From positions 23,319 through 36,487 of the forward strand of contig CAJUGP010000022.1 of assembly GCA_910586365.1 (NCBI GenBank): a DNA stretch of 13,169 nt. The letters are read 5' to 3'. The notes below the pieces were generated by a model. The model saw only the letters and a program-made list of their open reading frames with translations. It was not told the origin of the DNA and did no database searches. This DNA is from an uncultured Christensenella sp. GTDB lineage: Bacteria; Bacillota; Clostridia; Christensenellales; Borkfalkiaceae. The translations under genes were made by a program, and so were the position numbers. Below are positions 6,019 to 12,793 of this stretch, piece after piece (position 1 is the first letter of the stretch; the number at the start of each line of letters is the position of its first letter).

Positions 6019-6046
6019 ATTATAGCAAGTTATTCTTGCTTGTCAA
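6019..6046 (-). promoter_or_regulatory. Consensus leftward promoter of the phage operon
   Basis: On the minus strand TTGACA (6046-6041) and TATAAT (6024-6019) are both perfect, with a 16-base spacer. Operator 2 (6024-6040) fills the spacer, so bound repressor would block polymerase. A second TATAAT at 6012-6007 on the same strand may be an alternative -10. The leader to ATG 5819 is about 190 nt. This would be the structural-gene promoter, silenced in the lysogen. Confidence 0.8.
6024..6040. promoter_or_regulatory. Operator 2, 17-bp palindrome inside the leftward promoter
   Basis: AGCAAGTTATTCTTGCT is a perfect inverted repeat around five bases. It occupies the space between the -35 and -10 of the leftward promoter. 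Its centre is 33 bp from that of operator 1 and 29 bp from that of operator 3, about three helical turns each. Confidence 0.78.
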
Positions 6047-6052
6047 GTTTTT

Positions 6053-6069
6053 TGCAAGAAATTCTTGCT
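6053..6069. promoter_or_regulatory. Operator 3, palindrome at the repressor promoter
   Basis: TGCAAGAAATTCTTGCT carries GCAAG-N5-CTTGC and overlaps the rightward extended -10, which implies that the repressor controls its own gene. Confidence 0.75.
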
Positions 6070-6074
6070 ATAAT
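6066..6074 (+). promoter_or_regulatory. Extended -10 promoter of the repressor gene
   Basis: TGCTATAAT is a perfect extended -10 (TGn-TATAAT), with the TATAAT at 6069-6074. No good -35 is seen at the usual distance, which is common for extended -10 promoters. The start would be at about 6081, giving a very short leader with AGAGG (6081-6085) before ATG 6093. Confidence 0.6.
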
Positions 6075-6092
6075 TTTTTAAGAGGTTAAAAA

Positions 6093-6452
6093 ATGCTTAA
6101 AATACGAGAATTACGAGAAGAAAAACATCTTACACAAATTGAAATGGCTCTTAATTTGGGGGTTAGTCGTCAAGTATATGCAAATTGGGAAAATGAGATA
6201 AATCAACCCGAATTAAAAATGATTATTATTCTTGCCGATTTTTTCGGCGTAACTACTGACTATCTACTCGGTCGCACAGACGACCTCGGCGCGGTCACTT
6301 CTGTTCCCGTCTTTCCGCAGTTCTCGGAAGAGGATCGCGAAGTTCTCTCCCTCTTCCACGCCTTGACGCCCGAATATCGAGCCGTCGCGCTCAAAACCTT
6401 GCGTTCCTGGGCGGGCGTCCCCGCAACAGGTGTCTCGAAAAAGAAGGCGTAA
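6093..6452 (+). CDS. Xre/HTH_3-family phage repressor, 119 aa
   Basis: An N-terminal helix-turn-helix of the Xre/Cro type covers about residues 1-58: MLKIRELREEKHLTQ, then QIEMALNLGVSRQVYANWE and INQPE, then ADFFGVTTDYLLGRTD, the classic end of HTH_3. The C-terminal part (about 65-119) is short and unassigned; it may serve for dimer contact and has no S24/LexA peptidase residues. It is divergent from the structural operon and surrounded by three matching palindromes, so it most likely holds the prophage silent and regulates itself. The DNA is about 30% GC in the HTH part and about 57% just after (6301-6360), as if two gene pieces had been joined. The start is supported by AGAGG seven bases upstream. 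Confidence 0.88.
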   Translation: MLKIRELREEKHLTQIEMALNLGVSRQVYANWENEINQPELKMIIILADFFGVTTDYLLGRTDDLGAVTSVPVFPQFSEEDREVLSLFHALTPEYRAVALKTLRSWAGVPATGVSKKKA

Positions 6453-6463
6453 TATGGTAAAAT

Positions 6464-6488
6464 CTCCTTGACGCATTCGTCAAAGGAG
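6464..6488 (+). promoter_or_regulatory. Hairpin that covers a ribosome binding site
   Basis: CTCCTTGACG (6464-6473) pairs with CGTCAAAGGAG (6478-6488) with one bulged A and a CATT loop. The 3' arm includes AAAGGAG, the ribosome binding site for ATG 6497, so the fold should reduce translation of that ORF. It has no T-tract and is not a terminator. It may tune expression of the small ORF and integrase after the repressor. Confidence 0.5.
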
Positions 6489-6496
6489 AACATTTT

Positions 6497-6892
6497 ATGC
6501 ACTATACAAAAGTCAAGTATCTGAAAGAACTGGGGTTTCGGTTCTACGAGCTCGCCACGGAAATGCTCGCCGTATTCTCGGAAGAAGATCGCGCGGAGTT
6601 TGAGAACGCCGAAACGCTAAAAAAAAGCCCGAAGAGAGATTGTTGTTTCTGTTCGGAAAACAAACCGCTCCGCCGTACTCGGCAGACGATAACATTTGCG
6701 ACTTTCCTGCTCCGACCACGAGCGGGAGTTCAAAACAAGCAACGGAGGGAAAAGACAAGGCAAAATATCGTGCATTTTGGAAAAAATACACAAAGGAGAT
6801 TTCCAAAATGGCACTTACAACACAAGAAAAAATCAAAAAAGCGATTGCTAAAAAGGCAAGGTATCACAACCGCGTATATGAAAAGCGCGTGA
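6497..6892 (+). CDS. Small ORF upstream of the integrase, probably frameshifted at an A8 run
   Basis: The function is unknown. ATG 6497 has AAAGGAG eight bases upstream. The first 43 or so residues look like a real protein (MHYTKVKYLKELGFRFYELA, then MLAVFSEEDRAEF). After the run of eight A at 6619-6626 the frame becomes implausibly Arg/Lys-rich and overlaps the integrase start by 85 bp. Shifting by -1 at CTA-AAA-AAA-A gives a more natural sequence (KKKPEERLLFLFGKQ, then ADDNICDFPAPTTS) that runs without stop into the integrase frame. This could be a sequencing length error, a decayed gene, or programmed -1 frameshifting on A-AAA-AAA. FSEEDR also occurs in the repressor C-terminus. Confidence 0.4.
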   Translation: MHYTKVKYLKELGFRFYELATEMLAVFSEEDRAEFENAETLKKSPKRDCCFCSENKPLRRTRQTITFATFLLRPRAGVQNKQRREKTRQNIVHFGKNTQRRFPKWHLQHKKKSKKRLLKRQGITTAYMKSA

Positions 6893-7827
6893 TCGTAAAC
6901 GGCATAACGATTTTCGGCTGCGCCGCGACGGTGGAAGAATGCGAAATACGGTTTCTCTCCGATCTAACGGAAAAACTCATGATCGCGCGGACAGATTCGG
7001 AAAAGCCGAAGCCGAAACGAAACGTTCTCTTTTCCGAATGGTCGGAAATATGGTTCACGAAAATTTATCAAAATTCCGTGATCCCTTACACCTATGAACG
7101 GCAGTTGAAAATTTATCGCAAACACGTGCTCCCCTTCTTCGGAACGAAAAAGATAGCCGAAATATCCTTCCTCGACTGTACGGAATTTTTCAACCTCATG
7201 CGGGAAAAGAATATCGAGCGGACGACGGAAAGCTGCTACTGGCTATTGAGCCGAATTTTTTCCGCCGCGTACGAGGAAGAGCTAATCAAAAAGAATCCGA
7301 TGACGAAGATCAAGCCGATCAAGCATGAACGCGTAAACGGTACGCCGTTGACGAAGGAAGAAGAACGCGCCTTCCTGGGCGCTGTCCGCGGAACGGACTA
7401 CGAGCTTTTGCTCGTACTGGCGCTCTATACGGGGCTTCGTCCGTGCGAGATCCCGACGGCGCATATCGAAGGCGACTTCGTCGTCGCCCAAAACCGCAAG
7501 CAAAAGAACGTGAAGAAGATCGTTTACAAGAAAATTCCGATCACACCTATGTTGCGCCCCTATCGGCAACGTCTGGAAGAAGCTCTTCCGACGCTTACGG
7601 CAAACTTTTCGCCTTCGAAGTACACGGCTTCATGCAAAGCCGCCATGCCGACGCACCGTCCGTACGACCTGCGGGACACGTTCTCAACCCGCGCCCAGGA
7701 GTGCGGAGTTCCTGAAACGGTCGTTCAAGTTTTCATGGGACATTCGCCGAAAACATTGCTCGGAAAAGTGTATACAAAATTCAGCGATACATACCTTTTA
7801 GAAGAGGGCGAGAAGATAAAATACTGA
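6808..7827 (+). CDS. Tyrosine recombinase (phage integrase)
   Basis: This is a site-specific recombinase of 339 residues, expected to insert and excise the phage at a tRNA gene. Layout: a basic N-terminal arm-binding region (1-65, QEKIKKAIAKKARYHNRVYE), a core-binding SAM-like domain (about 75-170) and a catalytic domain (about 180-339). Catalytic residues: Arg211 in LYTGLRPCE, a Lys near 242 (KKIPI), Arg289 in PYDLRDTF, His312 in FMGHS and Tyr322 in KVYTKF. In the H-x-x-R box the His is Tyr286, and the residue after Arg289 is Asp rather than His, both less common. ATG 6808 is preferred (AAGGAG nine bases upstream) over upstream TTG codons in the same open frame. The attachment site lies 125 bp downstream, as usual for integrases. 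Confidence 0.92.
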   Translation: MALTTQEKIKKAIAKKARYHNRVYEKRVIVNGITIFGCAATVEECEIRFLSDLTEKLMIARTDSEKPKPKRNVLFSEWSEIWFTKIYQNSVIPYTYERQLKIYRKHVLPFFGTKKIAEISFLDCTEFFNLMREKNIERTTESCYWLLSRIFSAAYEEELIKKNPMTKIKPIKHERVNGTPLTKEEERAFLGAVRGTDYELLLVLALYTGLRPCEIPTAHIEGDFVVAQNRKQKNVKKIVYKKIPITPMLRPYRQRLEEALPTLTANFSPSKYTASCKAAMPTHRPYDLRDTFSTRAQECGVPETVVQVFMGHSPKTLLGKVYTKFSDTYLLEEGEKIKY

Positions 7828-7892
7828 TTGCCCCGCAATTTCGCCCCGCAACATGGGCGAGAATGACGCACAAAGAACAACGGTTTTTATGG

Positions 7893-7917
7893 AAAATGCC
7901 CGCTTTTCGGGCATTTT
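7893..7917 (+). terminator. Terminator after the integrase
   Basis: AAAATGCCCG (7893-7902), a five-base loop, CGGGCATTTT (7908-7917). The stem is perfect and the A and T ends let it act in both directions. It ends the repressor-integrase transcript and marks the edge of the phage. Confidence 0.75.
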
Positions 7918-7951
7918 AAGGGGAAAAGGCGGGTTTTGCACCGTGCTCTTC

Positions 7952-7976
7952 GGTTCGAATCCACCTCTTCCCACCA
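7952..7976 (+). other. tRNA 3' end: right attachment site (attR) of the prophage
   Basis: GGTTCGAATCC at the start is a T-loop with stem ends; it continues through a 3' T-stem strand (CCACC), an acceptor strand (TCTTCCC), discriminator A and CCA. The T-stem 5' partner should be GGTGG but the sequence is TTCGG, and no 5' acceptor strand (GGGAAGA) occurs upstream, so this is only a tRNA 3' piece. Next to an integrase and a terminator this is the usual att core of a tRNA-targeting element; the complete tRNA should be at the other prophage end. The amino acid cannot be told; discriminator A argues against Ser. The whole gap 7828-8165 holds this core and three terminators, and no gene. Confidence 0.75.
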
Positions 7977-8056
7977 GTGTCGTTAAAGTTTGAACACCTA
8001 AAAACGGAATACATTTTCGTGAACGGTGTCGCGGGCTTTATCGCATACCAATAAGG

Positions 8057-8088
8057 AAAAAGCGCAGGGCGAACGCCTTGTGCTTTTT
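8057..8088 (+). terminator. Bidirectional terminator beyond the attachment site
   Basis: AAAAAGCGCAGGGC (8057-8070), loop GAAC, GCCTTGTGCTTTTT (8075-8088) pair over 14 bp with two G-U pairs. It lies about 80 bp after the tRNA 3' end and was probably the terminator of the original tRNA gene. Confidence 0.75.
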
Positions 8089-8106
8089 CTATGCCCACCC
8101 AAAGTT

Positions 8107-8148
8107 AATTAAATAAAAAATCCCCGAAGGAAAAGCACCTTCGGGGAT
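8107..8148 (-). terminator. Terminator of the GH3-GH31 operon
   Basis: On the minus strand ATCCCCGAAGG (8148-8138) pairs with CCTTCGGGGAT (8130-8120) around a 7-base loop and is followed by TTTTTTATTTAA. The 11-bp stem is perfect. It begins 17 bp after the stop of the GH31 gene. Confidence 0.88.
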
Positions 8149-8165
8149 CTTTCAATGTAAATTTT

Positions 8166-10676
8166 TTACAAATGGAATTTAATTTCGTAATCCTTTTCGA
8201 TCTGCGTATTCAGCGCAACAAGCAACACGTTGCCATCGGGTGCGGCTTCGCCCGTGTTCAAGGGGAAGGCGAAAGCATCCTTTTTTACAACCTTAAAGCC
8301 GACCTCTTTCCCGTTCACTGTCACGCGCTTGATTTGCTCGCTCAACAAATGCACCTTGAACGTAATTTCACGCTCGTTAAAACATTTCTCTCCCGCGAAC
8401 GTCCCCTCTGCTTTGGAAAGATTTATAACGTAAGCGTTACACTCCTTGCAATATCCCGCTTTGTATGCGTTCTTGCGGAACTGCCCGTATTTGTATGCCG
8501 TCGTTTCGGTATCGTCCTCGTAAAGATATCCCTCGTCCGCTGCATCCTTGCAGGGATAAAGGTCATAAACGAGTTTATCCCACTTCTGTTCCTTGGTGTT
8601 TTTCGCATTGTGCGCCAAAGGAATCAACGCGCCGAGCCTTATAAACAGCGGCGTTTCGCACAGAGCGTATTCGCGCGCAACTCTCTTGCCGCCTTCGTAT
8701 ACTTTTCCGCCGAACGAATCCAGCCATTTTCCCGCGGGAAGGTAAACGCTCTTGCCTGTTTCGCTAAGCACTTCTTTGGCGCACAGCACGCAGCTTGCTT
8801 CGCCGCCCGCCTGGAAATATTCGATTTCAATTTTATGAGGCTCGCCTGCGCTCACCTCGCAAAGCGAAAACAACATTGCCGAGTGCAACGTCTTGTCTTC
8901 ATGCACTTTTTTTCCGTCCACCCACACCGTGCAACCATCGTCGCACTTGATATAAAGCTGCGTTTTCGTTTTGAAGCACAACGACGTTTCGAAGCGGGCG
9001 GAGAAATTATAAACGGGCACGCCTTCTTCGGGAGATACATGGTTGAGCACCATTTCAAGCGTGTTCCACTTGGTCTGGGCAATCGGCTCGCCTTTTAACT
9101 CCGTGCCGTCGAAGAACGTCGCCTTTACCGAAGATTTATAATTTTCGCTTGCAACAGGCGCGGGATACGTGCCCCCAATCGGCGCAATCAACAAATTACT
9201 CCCGAGCATATATTCGTCGTTCCGCTTTAACGCCTCTTTATCGTTCGGATACTCGAAGCCGAGCGCCTTAAAAATCGGCTCGCCGCTTTCGTATGCGTGA
9301 TAAGCGTTTTTATAAATAACCGGCAGCAAACGGTAACGCAAATTGTTATACTCGCGCACGATATCCTCGGTTTCTTTGTCGTACACCCACGGCTCGCGGA
9401 AACGTTCCACGACGTTCGTGCAGTGCGGGCGGAACACGGGCGACAGCGTTCCAAACTGCATCCAACGCACAAATCCCTCTTTATCGGGATTGCCTAAGTG
9501 TCCGCCGCAATCGGCGTTCACGTAGGGAATGCAGTTATTCGTGCACTTTAACATGGTGTCGACTTCCTGCGAAAGCGCGTCGGGCGTGCTGTCGATATCC
9601 CCCGTCCACTGAATGGAATAGCGATGACTCGCGCTCGAATAAATATTCAGATAGCACCCGTTCGCCACGTTGTCGACGTTGCCCATCAGTACGGGACGGC
9701 GGTAAATCTTTTGATCGTTCGCCTGTTTTTGATAGTGATGCCGCGTAACGTCCTCGAACAGATACAAGCCCAGCGTTTCGTGATTGACGCCTTTCGACGG
9801 ACTCTTCAATTTGGTATGCCAATTCCGATCGTACCACCAGGTATCCAAACCCGTTTCCATGACCTGCAACAACTTTTCTTCGCGGTAAGCGATCTCTTCG
9901 GGCGAGAACACGCTTTCCGCCCCGTCTACGGGTTCGGGGTGGTCGTTGAACATGATTTCCACGCCGTGCGCATGCGCGAAATCCATAAACCGTTTCATAT
10001 CGGGAAACAGCTTGGTGTCGACATCGTACCCGATTCCGCGGTCGGACGCCGCACGCCAATCGGTGTCGAGCACCATATTGTCGAGCGGAATATTATGCGC
10101 CTCGTAATCCAATATGAGTTGTTTCGCCTCTTCTTCCGAATACGCGTAATATTTACTGTTCCAACCGCCGAGCGTGGAAAGACGCACAAGCTCGCACTTA
10201 CCCGTGAGTTCAACGTAGAGCTTACGCAGCTTCTTCGCATCGCCCCCGCACAGCAACAGATAAATATCTTCCACGTTTTCTTCGACCGTATATTCGCCCT
10301 TGCGGTTGACGGAATATCCTCCCTCGGGAACGATGATACGCGGCGTATCCGAAAGCGCGAACGCTTCGGGCGTGTTCCCCAAAGCAGGCAATTCTCCGCT
10401 GTTTGCAAGTTCTTTGTATGTATAAACTTCCTTGCCGTTCTTTTCCAACCGCACGCCTTCGAGCGATTGTGCATTTTCGGGCAGATACAATTCATATTCT
10501 CCGAAACGAATTACGTTGCCTTCCCGCATATGAGAAACGCCGCCCGTAAACGCCGTTCGGTTCGGAATAAAAAACGTGTTTTCGTCGCAAAATTTACCGT
10601 TTTCTGCGTATTCGATGCGAACGGTATTTTCGTTTAATAACTGCACCCGAATGTTGCCGCAAATGATTTGTTCCAT
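8166..10676 (-). CDS. Glycoside hydrolase family 31 (alpha-glycosidase type) with a PA14-like insert
   Basis: This 836-aa retaining glycosidase belongs to GH31, whose members release alpha-glucosyl, alpha-xylosyl or alpha-galactosyl units. Order: an N-terminal beta-sandwich (1-150), a (beta/alpha)8 barrel (about 165-480), a PA14-like insert (about 515-635, with FDGTEL, then DDGCTVWVDGKKV) and a C-terminal beta-sandwich with EGYLYEDDTET (about 640-836). Likely catalytic residues: nucleophile Asp283 in WWYDRNW, where many members read W-x-D-M-N-E, and acid/base Asp360 in QWTGD. FNDHPEP at 243-249 is a distinctive loop. Without a signal peptide it should be cytoplasmic. It starts 8 bp after the GH3 stop and ends before a strong terminator. 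The substrate cannot be fixed from sequence; the motif variants suggest a subfamily other than classical alpha-glucosidases. Confidence 0.9.
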   Translation of the reverse strand: MEQIICGNIRVQLLNENTVRIEYAENGKFCDENTFFIPNRTAFTGGVSHMREGNVIRFGEYELYLPENAQSLEGVRLEKNGKEVYTYKELANSGELPALGNTPEAFALSDTPRIIVPEGGYSVNRKGEYTVEENVEDIYLLLCGGDAKKLRKLYVELTGKCELVRLSTLGGWNSKYYAYSEEEAKQLILDYEAHNIPLDNMVLDTDWRAASDRGIGYDVDTKLFPDMKRFMDFAHAHGVEIMFNDHPEPVDGAESVFSPEEIAYREEKLLQVMETGLDTWWYDRNWHTKLKSPSKGVNHETLGLYLFEDVTRHHYQKQANDQKIYRRPVLMGNVDNVANGCYLNIYSSASHRYSIQWTGDIDSTPDALSQEVDTMLKCTNNCIPYVNADCGGHLGNPDKEGFVRWMQFGTLSPVFRPHCTNVVERFREPWVYDKETEDIVREYNNLRYRLLPVIYKNAYHAYESGEPIFKALGFEYPNDKEALKRNDEYMLGSNLLIAPIGGTYPAPVASENYKSSVKATFFDGTELKGEPIAQTKWNTLEMVLNHVSPEEGVPVYNFSARFETSLCFKTKTQLYIKCDDGCTVWVDGKKVHEDKTLHSAMLFSLCEVSAGEPHKIEIEYFQAGGEASCVLCAKEVLSETGKSVYLPAGKWLDSFGGKVYEGGKRVAREYALCETPLFIRLGALIPLAHNAKNTKEQKWDKLVYDLYPCKDAADEGYLYEDDTETTAYKYGQFRKNAYKAGYCKECNAYVINLSKAEGTFAGEKCFNEREITFKVHLLSEQIKRVTVNGKEVGFKVVKKDAFAFPLNTGEAAPDGNVLLVALNTQIEKDYEIKFHL

Positions 10677-10684
10677 AATACTAC

Positions 10685-12700
10685 CTACAGAACGGCGATC
10701 ACGCCGCCTTTTATTTTGATTTTCGCTTTCAATTTCTCATCTGCAACGGAAGCGCCGACGATAATTTCGTAAATACCGTCTTCGACGTCCCAACCGTTTT
10801 CCGAAACCGACCAATACTCGAATGCGCGTCGATCGAGCAGCACGGAAACTTTTTGCGTTGCGCCCGCTTTGACGAGCGTCTTTGTAAAACCTTTCAGTTC
10901 CTTAAACGGACGGTAGACGTACGAACTCATCGCGCGCACATAGACCTGCGATACCTCTTTTCCGTCCGTCTGCGACGCATTCGAAATATGATAACAAACT
11001 TCAAGCGAACAGCCGTCTTTTTTGACAAGTTCAATCTTGGAATATTCAAATTCCGAATAGGAAAGTCCGTGCCCGAAGGGAAATAAAACGGGAATGCCGT
11101 ATGTATCATAATAGCGGTAACCGACGTCCAATCCCTCTTCGTAGCGTGTGACTTTGCTGTCGATATATCCCTTTGCCGCAGGCGTATCTTCATAAGAGAG
11201 CGGAAAGGTTTCGCTGAGTTTTCCGCTCGGATTCACTTTGCCCGTCAATACGTTGGCGATTGCCTCGCCTCCCTTTTCGCCGGGGAACCCGACGTACAAA
11301 ACCGCCGCCACCTCATCGATCCAATCGCTCATGTCGATCGCCGTACCCGCAAACAGCACCACGATCGTGTTGGGATTGACTGCTGCCGTATCCAAAATTG
11401 CGCGCGTGGGTGCGGTATTTTCGAGCTTCATGGCGTGTCTGTCGCCGCCCTCGCTCTCGATGCGCGCGCCCGTGCCCGCAAATACGATGTTCATGTCGCT
11501 TTCCGCCGCATTATCTACGGCATTTCCGGGGATCATAAACGAACTGTCCACGCCGTCCTCGGAGAACGCAGCCTCATACGTTATTTTGCCGCCGTGCACT
11601 CTCTGCATGATTTCGAGCATATCGAACATAGGCGTCAACCGTTCCACCCTGCCCGAACCGCCGCCGCAGATCAACTCGGGTTTTTTCCGTTCGTACGCGC
11701 ACGGACGCGCGAACCAACCGCACATACTCAGACTTTGTCCCTTTTTCAGGGGCAGCACACCGTTGTTCTTCAAGAGCACAATGCCCTCTTCCTCTGCCGT
11801 CTGCGTAAACGCAAGCCGTTCCTGCTGCGTAAATTTGCGCGTCTTCCCCGCCTGCAACGCTTTGCAGCGGTACACAAGATCGAGCACGCGCTGCGCGCAG
11901 ACGTCGATTTCCGCATCGGTAATTTTACCCGCCTTGTAATCGGCAACGAGCGCGTCGTAATGCTCGGGGTGGAACGGCATTTCCAAATCGCACCCCGCCT
12001 GCGCCGCCTTCGTTCTGTCGCGTACCGCATCCCAATCCGAAACGATCAACCCGTCGAACCCGTATTCCTTGCGCAGCACGTCGTAACCTTTTTTGTATTC
12101 CGAGCCGAGCACGCCGTTAATGCGGTTGTAACTCGACATTAAGCTCACGGGCTTTGCCTCACAGGCAATTTCAAACGGTCTGTAATAGATTTCGCGCAGC
12201 GTCCGTTCGTCCACCTCGCTCGACTGCTGCAAGCGGTTGTACTCGAGGTTGTTGCAGCAAAAATGCTTGACGCACGCGCCCGCACCTTCGCTTTGCATAG
12301 CCGCAATGTATTGTTTTGCGAGCGTACCCGCAAGATAAGGGTCTTCCGAAAAATATTCGAAGTTCCGCCCGCAAAGCGGCGAGCGCTTGATGTTCACCCC
12401 CGGACCCAACAAAATATCCGCGCCGTAATCCAAACAGTCGTCCGCCACGCATTCGGCGTACGTTTTTACAATTTCCAAATTCCATGTGTTGGCAAGCATC
12501 TGCATAGACGGATAGGATACGGAAGGTTTATCGCCGCTGCTCCATTGTTCGGGATCGACGGGCATACGCACGCCCATGCTTGCGTCCGTTACCCTGATAA
12601 ACGGCAGCTTTCCGTCGAAGTCGCAGGTATGCCAGCAATCTTTTCCGCAGATCAAGCGTAATTTTTCTTCCGTCGTCAGGTTGTTGAGTGTTTTGTTCAT
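10685..12700 (-). CDS. Glycoside hydrolase family 3 (beta-glucosidase type)
   Basis: This 671-aa exo-acting GH3 enzyme would remove beta-linked sugars such as glucose or xylose from the non-reducing end of oligosaccharides. Visible: an N-terminal GH3 barrel (1-280) with GPGVNIKRSPLCGRNFEYFS (99-118), KHFCCNN (145-151) and the nucleophile Asp222 in GLIVSDWDAV; a C-terminal alpha/beta sandwich (about 300-545) with ESEGGDR (415-421), where the acid/base Glu usually lies; PFGHGLSYSEF (541-551); and a fibronectin-III-like domain (about 565-660). Length is near the family's usual 650-800. There is no signal peptide, so it is cytoplasmic. ATG 12700 follows AAGGA. It sits 8 bp before the GH31 gene, so both are probably made together to break down a mixed alpha/beta-linked oligosaccharide. 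Confidence 0.93.
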   Translation of the reverse strand: MNKTLNNLTTEEKLRLICGKDCWHTCDFDGKLPFIRVTDASMGVRMPVDPEQWSSGDKPSVSYPSMQMLANTWNLEIVKTYAECVADDCLDYGADILLGPGVNIKRSPLCGRNFEYFSEDPYLAGTLAKQYIAAMQSEGAGACVKHFCCNNLEYNRLQQSSEVDERTLREIYYRPFEIACEAKPVSLMSSYNRINGVLGSEYKKGYDVLRKEYGFDGLIVSDWDAVRDRTKAAQAGCDLEMPFHPEHYDALVADYKAGKITDAEIDVCAQRVLDLVYRCKALQAGKTRKFTQQERLAFTQTAEEEGIVLLKNNGVLPLKKGQSLSMCGWFARPCAYERKKPELICGGGSGRVERLTPMFDMLEIMQRVHGGKITYEAAFSEDGVDSSFMIPGNAVDNAAESDMNIVFAGTGARIESEGGDRHAMKLENTAPTRAILDTAAVNPNTIVVLFAGTAIDMSDWIDEVAAVLYVGFPGEKGGEAIANVLTGKVNPSGKLSETFPLSYEDTPAAKGYIDSKVTRYEEGLDVGYRYYDTYGIPVLFPFGHGLSYSEFEYSKIELVKKDGCSLEVCYHISNASQTDGKEVSQVYVRAMSSYVYRPFKELKGFTKTLVKAGATQKVSVLLDRRAFEYWSVSENGWDVEDGIYEIIVGASVADEKLKAKIKIKGGVIAVL

Positions 12701-12733
12701 GTTATTTTTCCTTTTTGAAATGTTATTTGCGAA

Positions 12734-12770
12734 AAGACGGGACGGCAGAAACCGCCGCCCCGTTTTTCTT
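12734..12770. terminator. Hairpin terminator between the partial gene and the GH3 gene
   Basis: CGGGACGGC (12738-12746) pairs with GCCGCCCCG (12754-12762) with one A/C mismatch. T-rich ends follow on both strands (TTTTTCTTTT on +, TCTTTTC on -). It follows the upstream partial gene and precedes ATG 12700 by less than 40 bp, so some read-through or a promoter in this gap would be needed for the GH3 gene; I see no clear promoter. Confidence 0.6.
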
Positions 12771-12793
12771 TTCTTAAGATTTTTATCCGCTTG

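Noticed and set aside
5820..6020. N-terminal extension of the zinc-repeat protein to 6020
   Set aside because: The frame is open, but it would start inside the promoter region downstream of no ribosome binding site; ATG 5819 has a good one and a start like its paralogue.
6331..6600. Direct repeat of TTCTCGGAAGA-GATCGCG in the repressor and the next ORF (FSEEDR in both)
   Set aside because: Short and in coding sequence; may be chance or a small duplication, too little to call a repeat element.
7893..8165. Artificial phage-host chimera at the junction
   Set aside because: The join falls at a tRNA 3' end next to an integrase, as real integration would produce, so a chimera is unnecessary.
9624..10637. 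337-aa + strand ORF opposite the GH31 gene
   Set aside because: Antisense shadow of a clear GH31 catalytic domain; composition atypical and no start signals.
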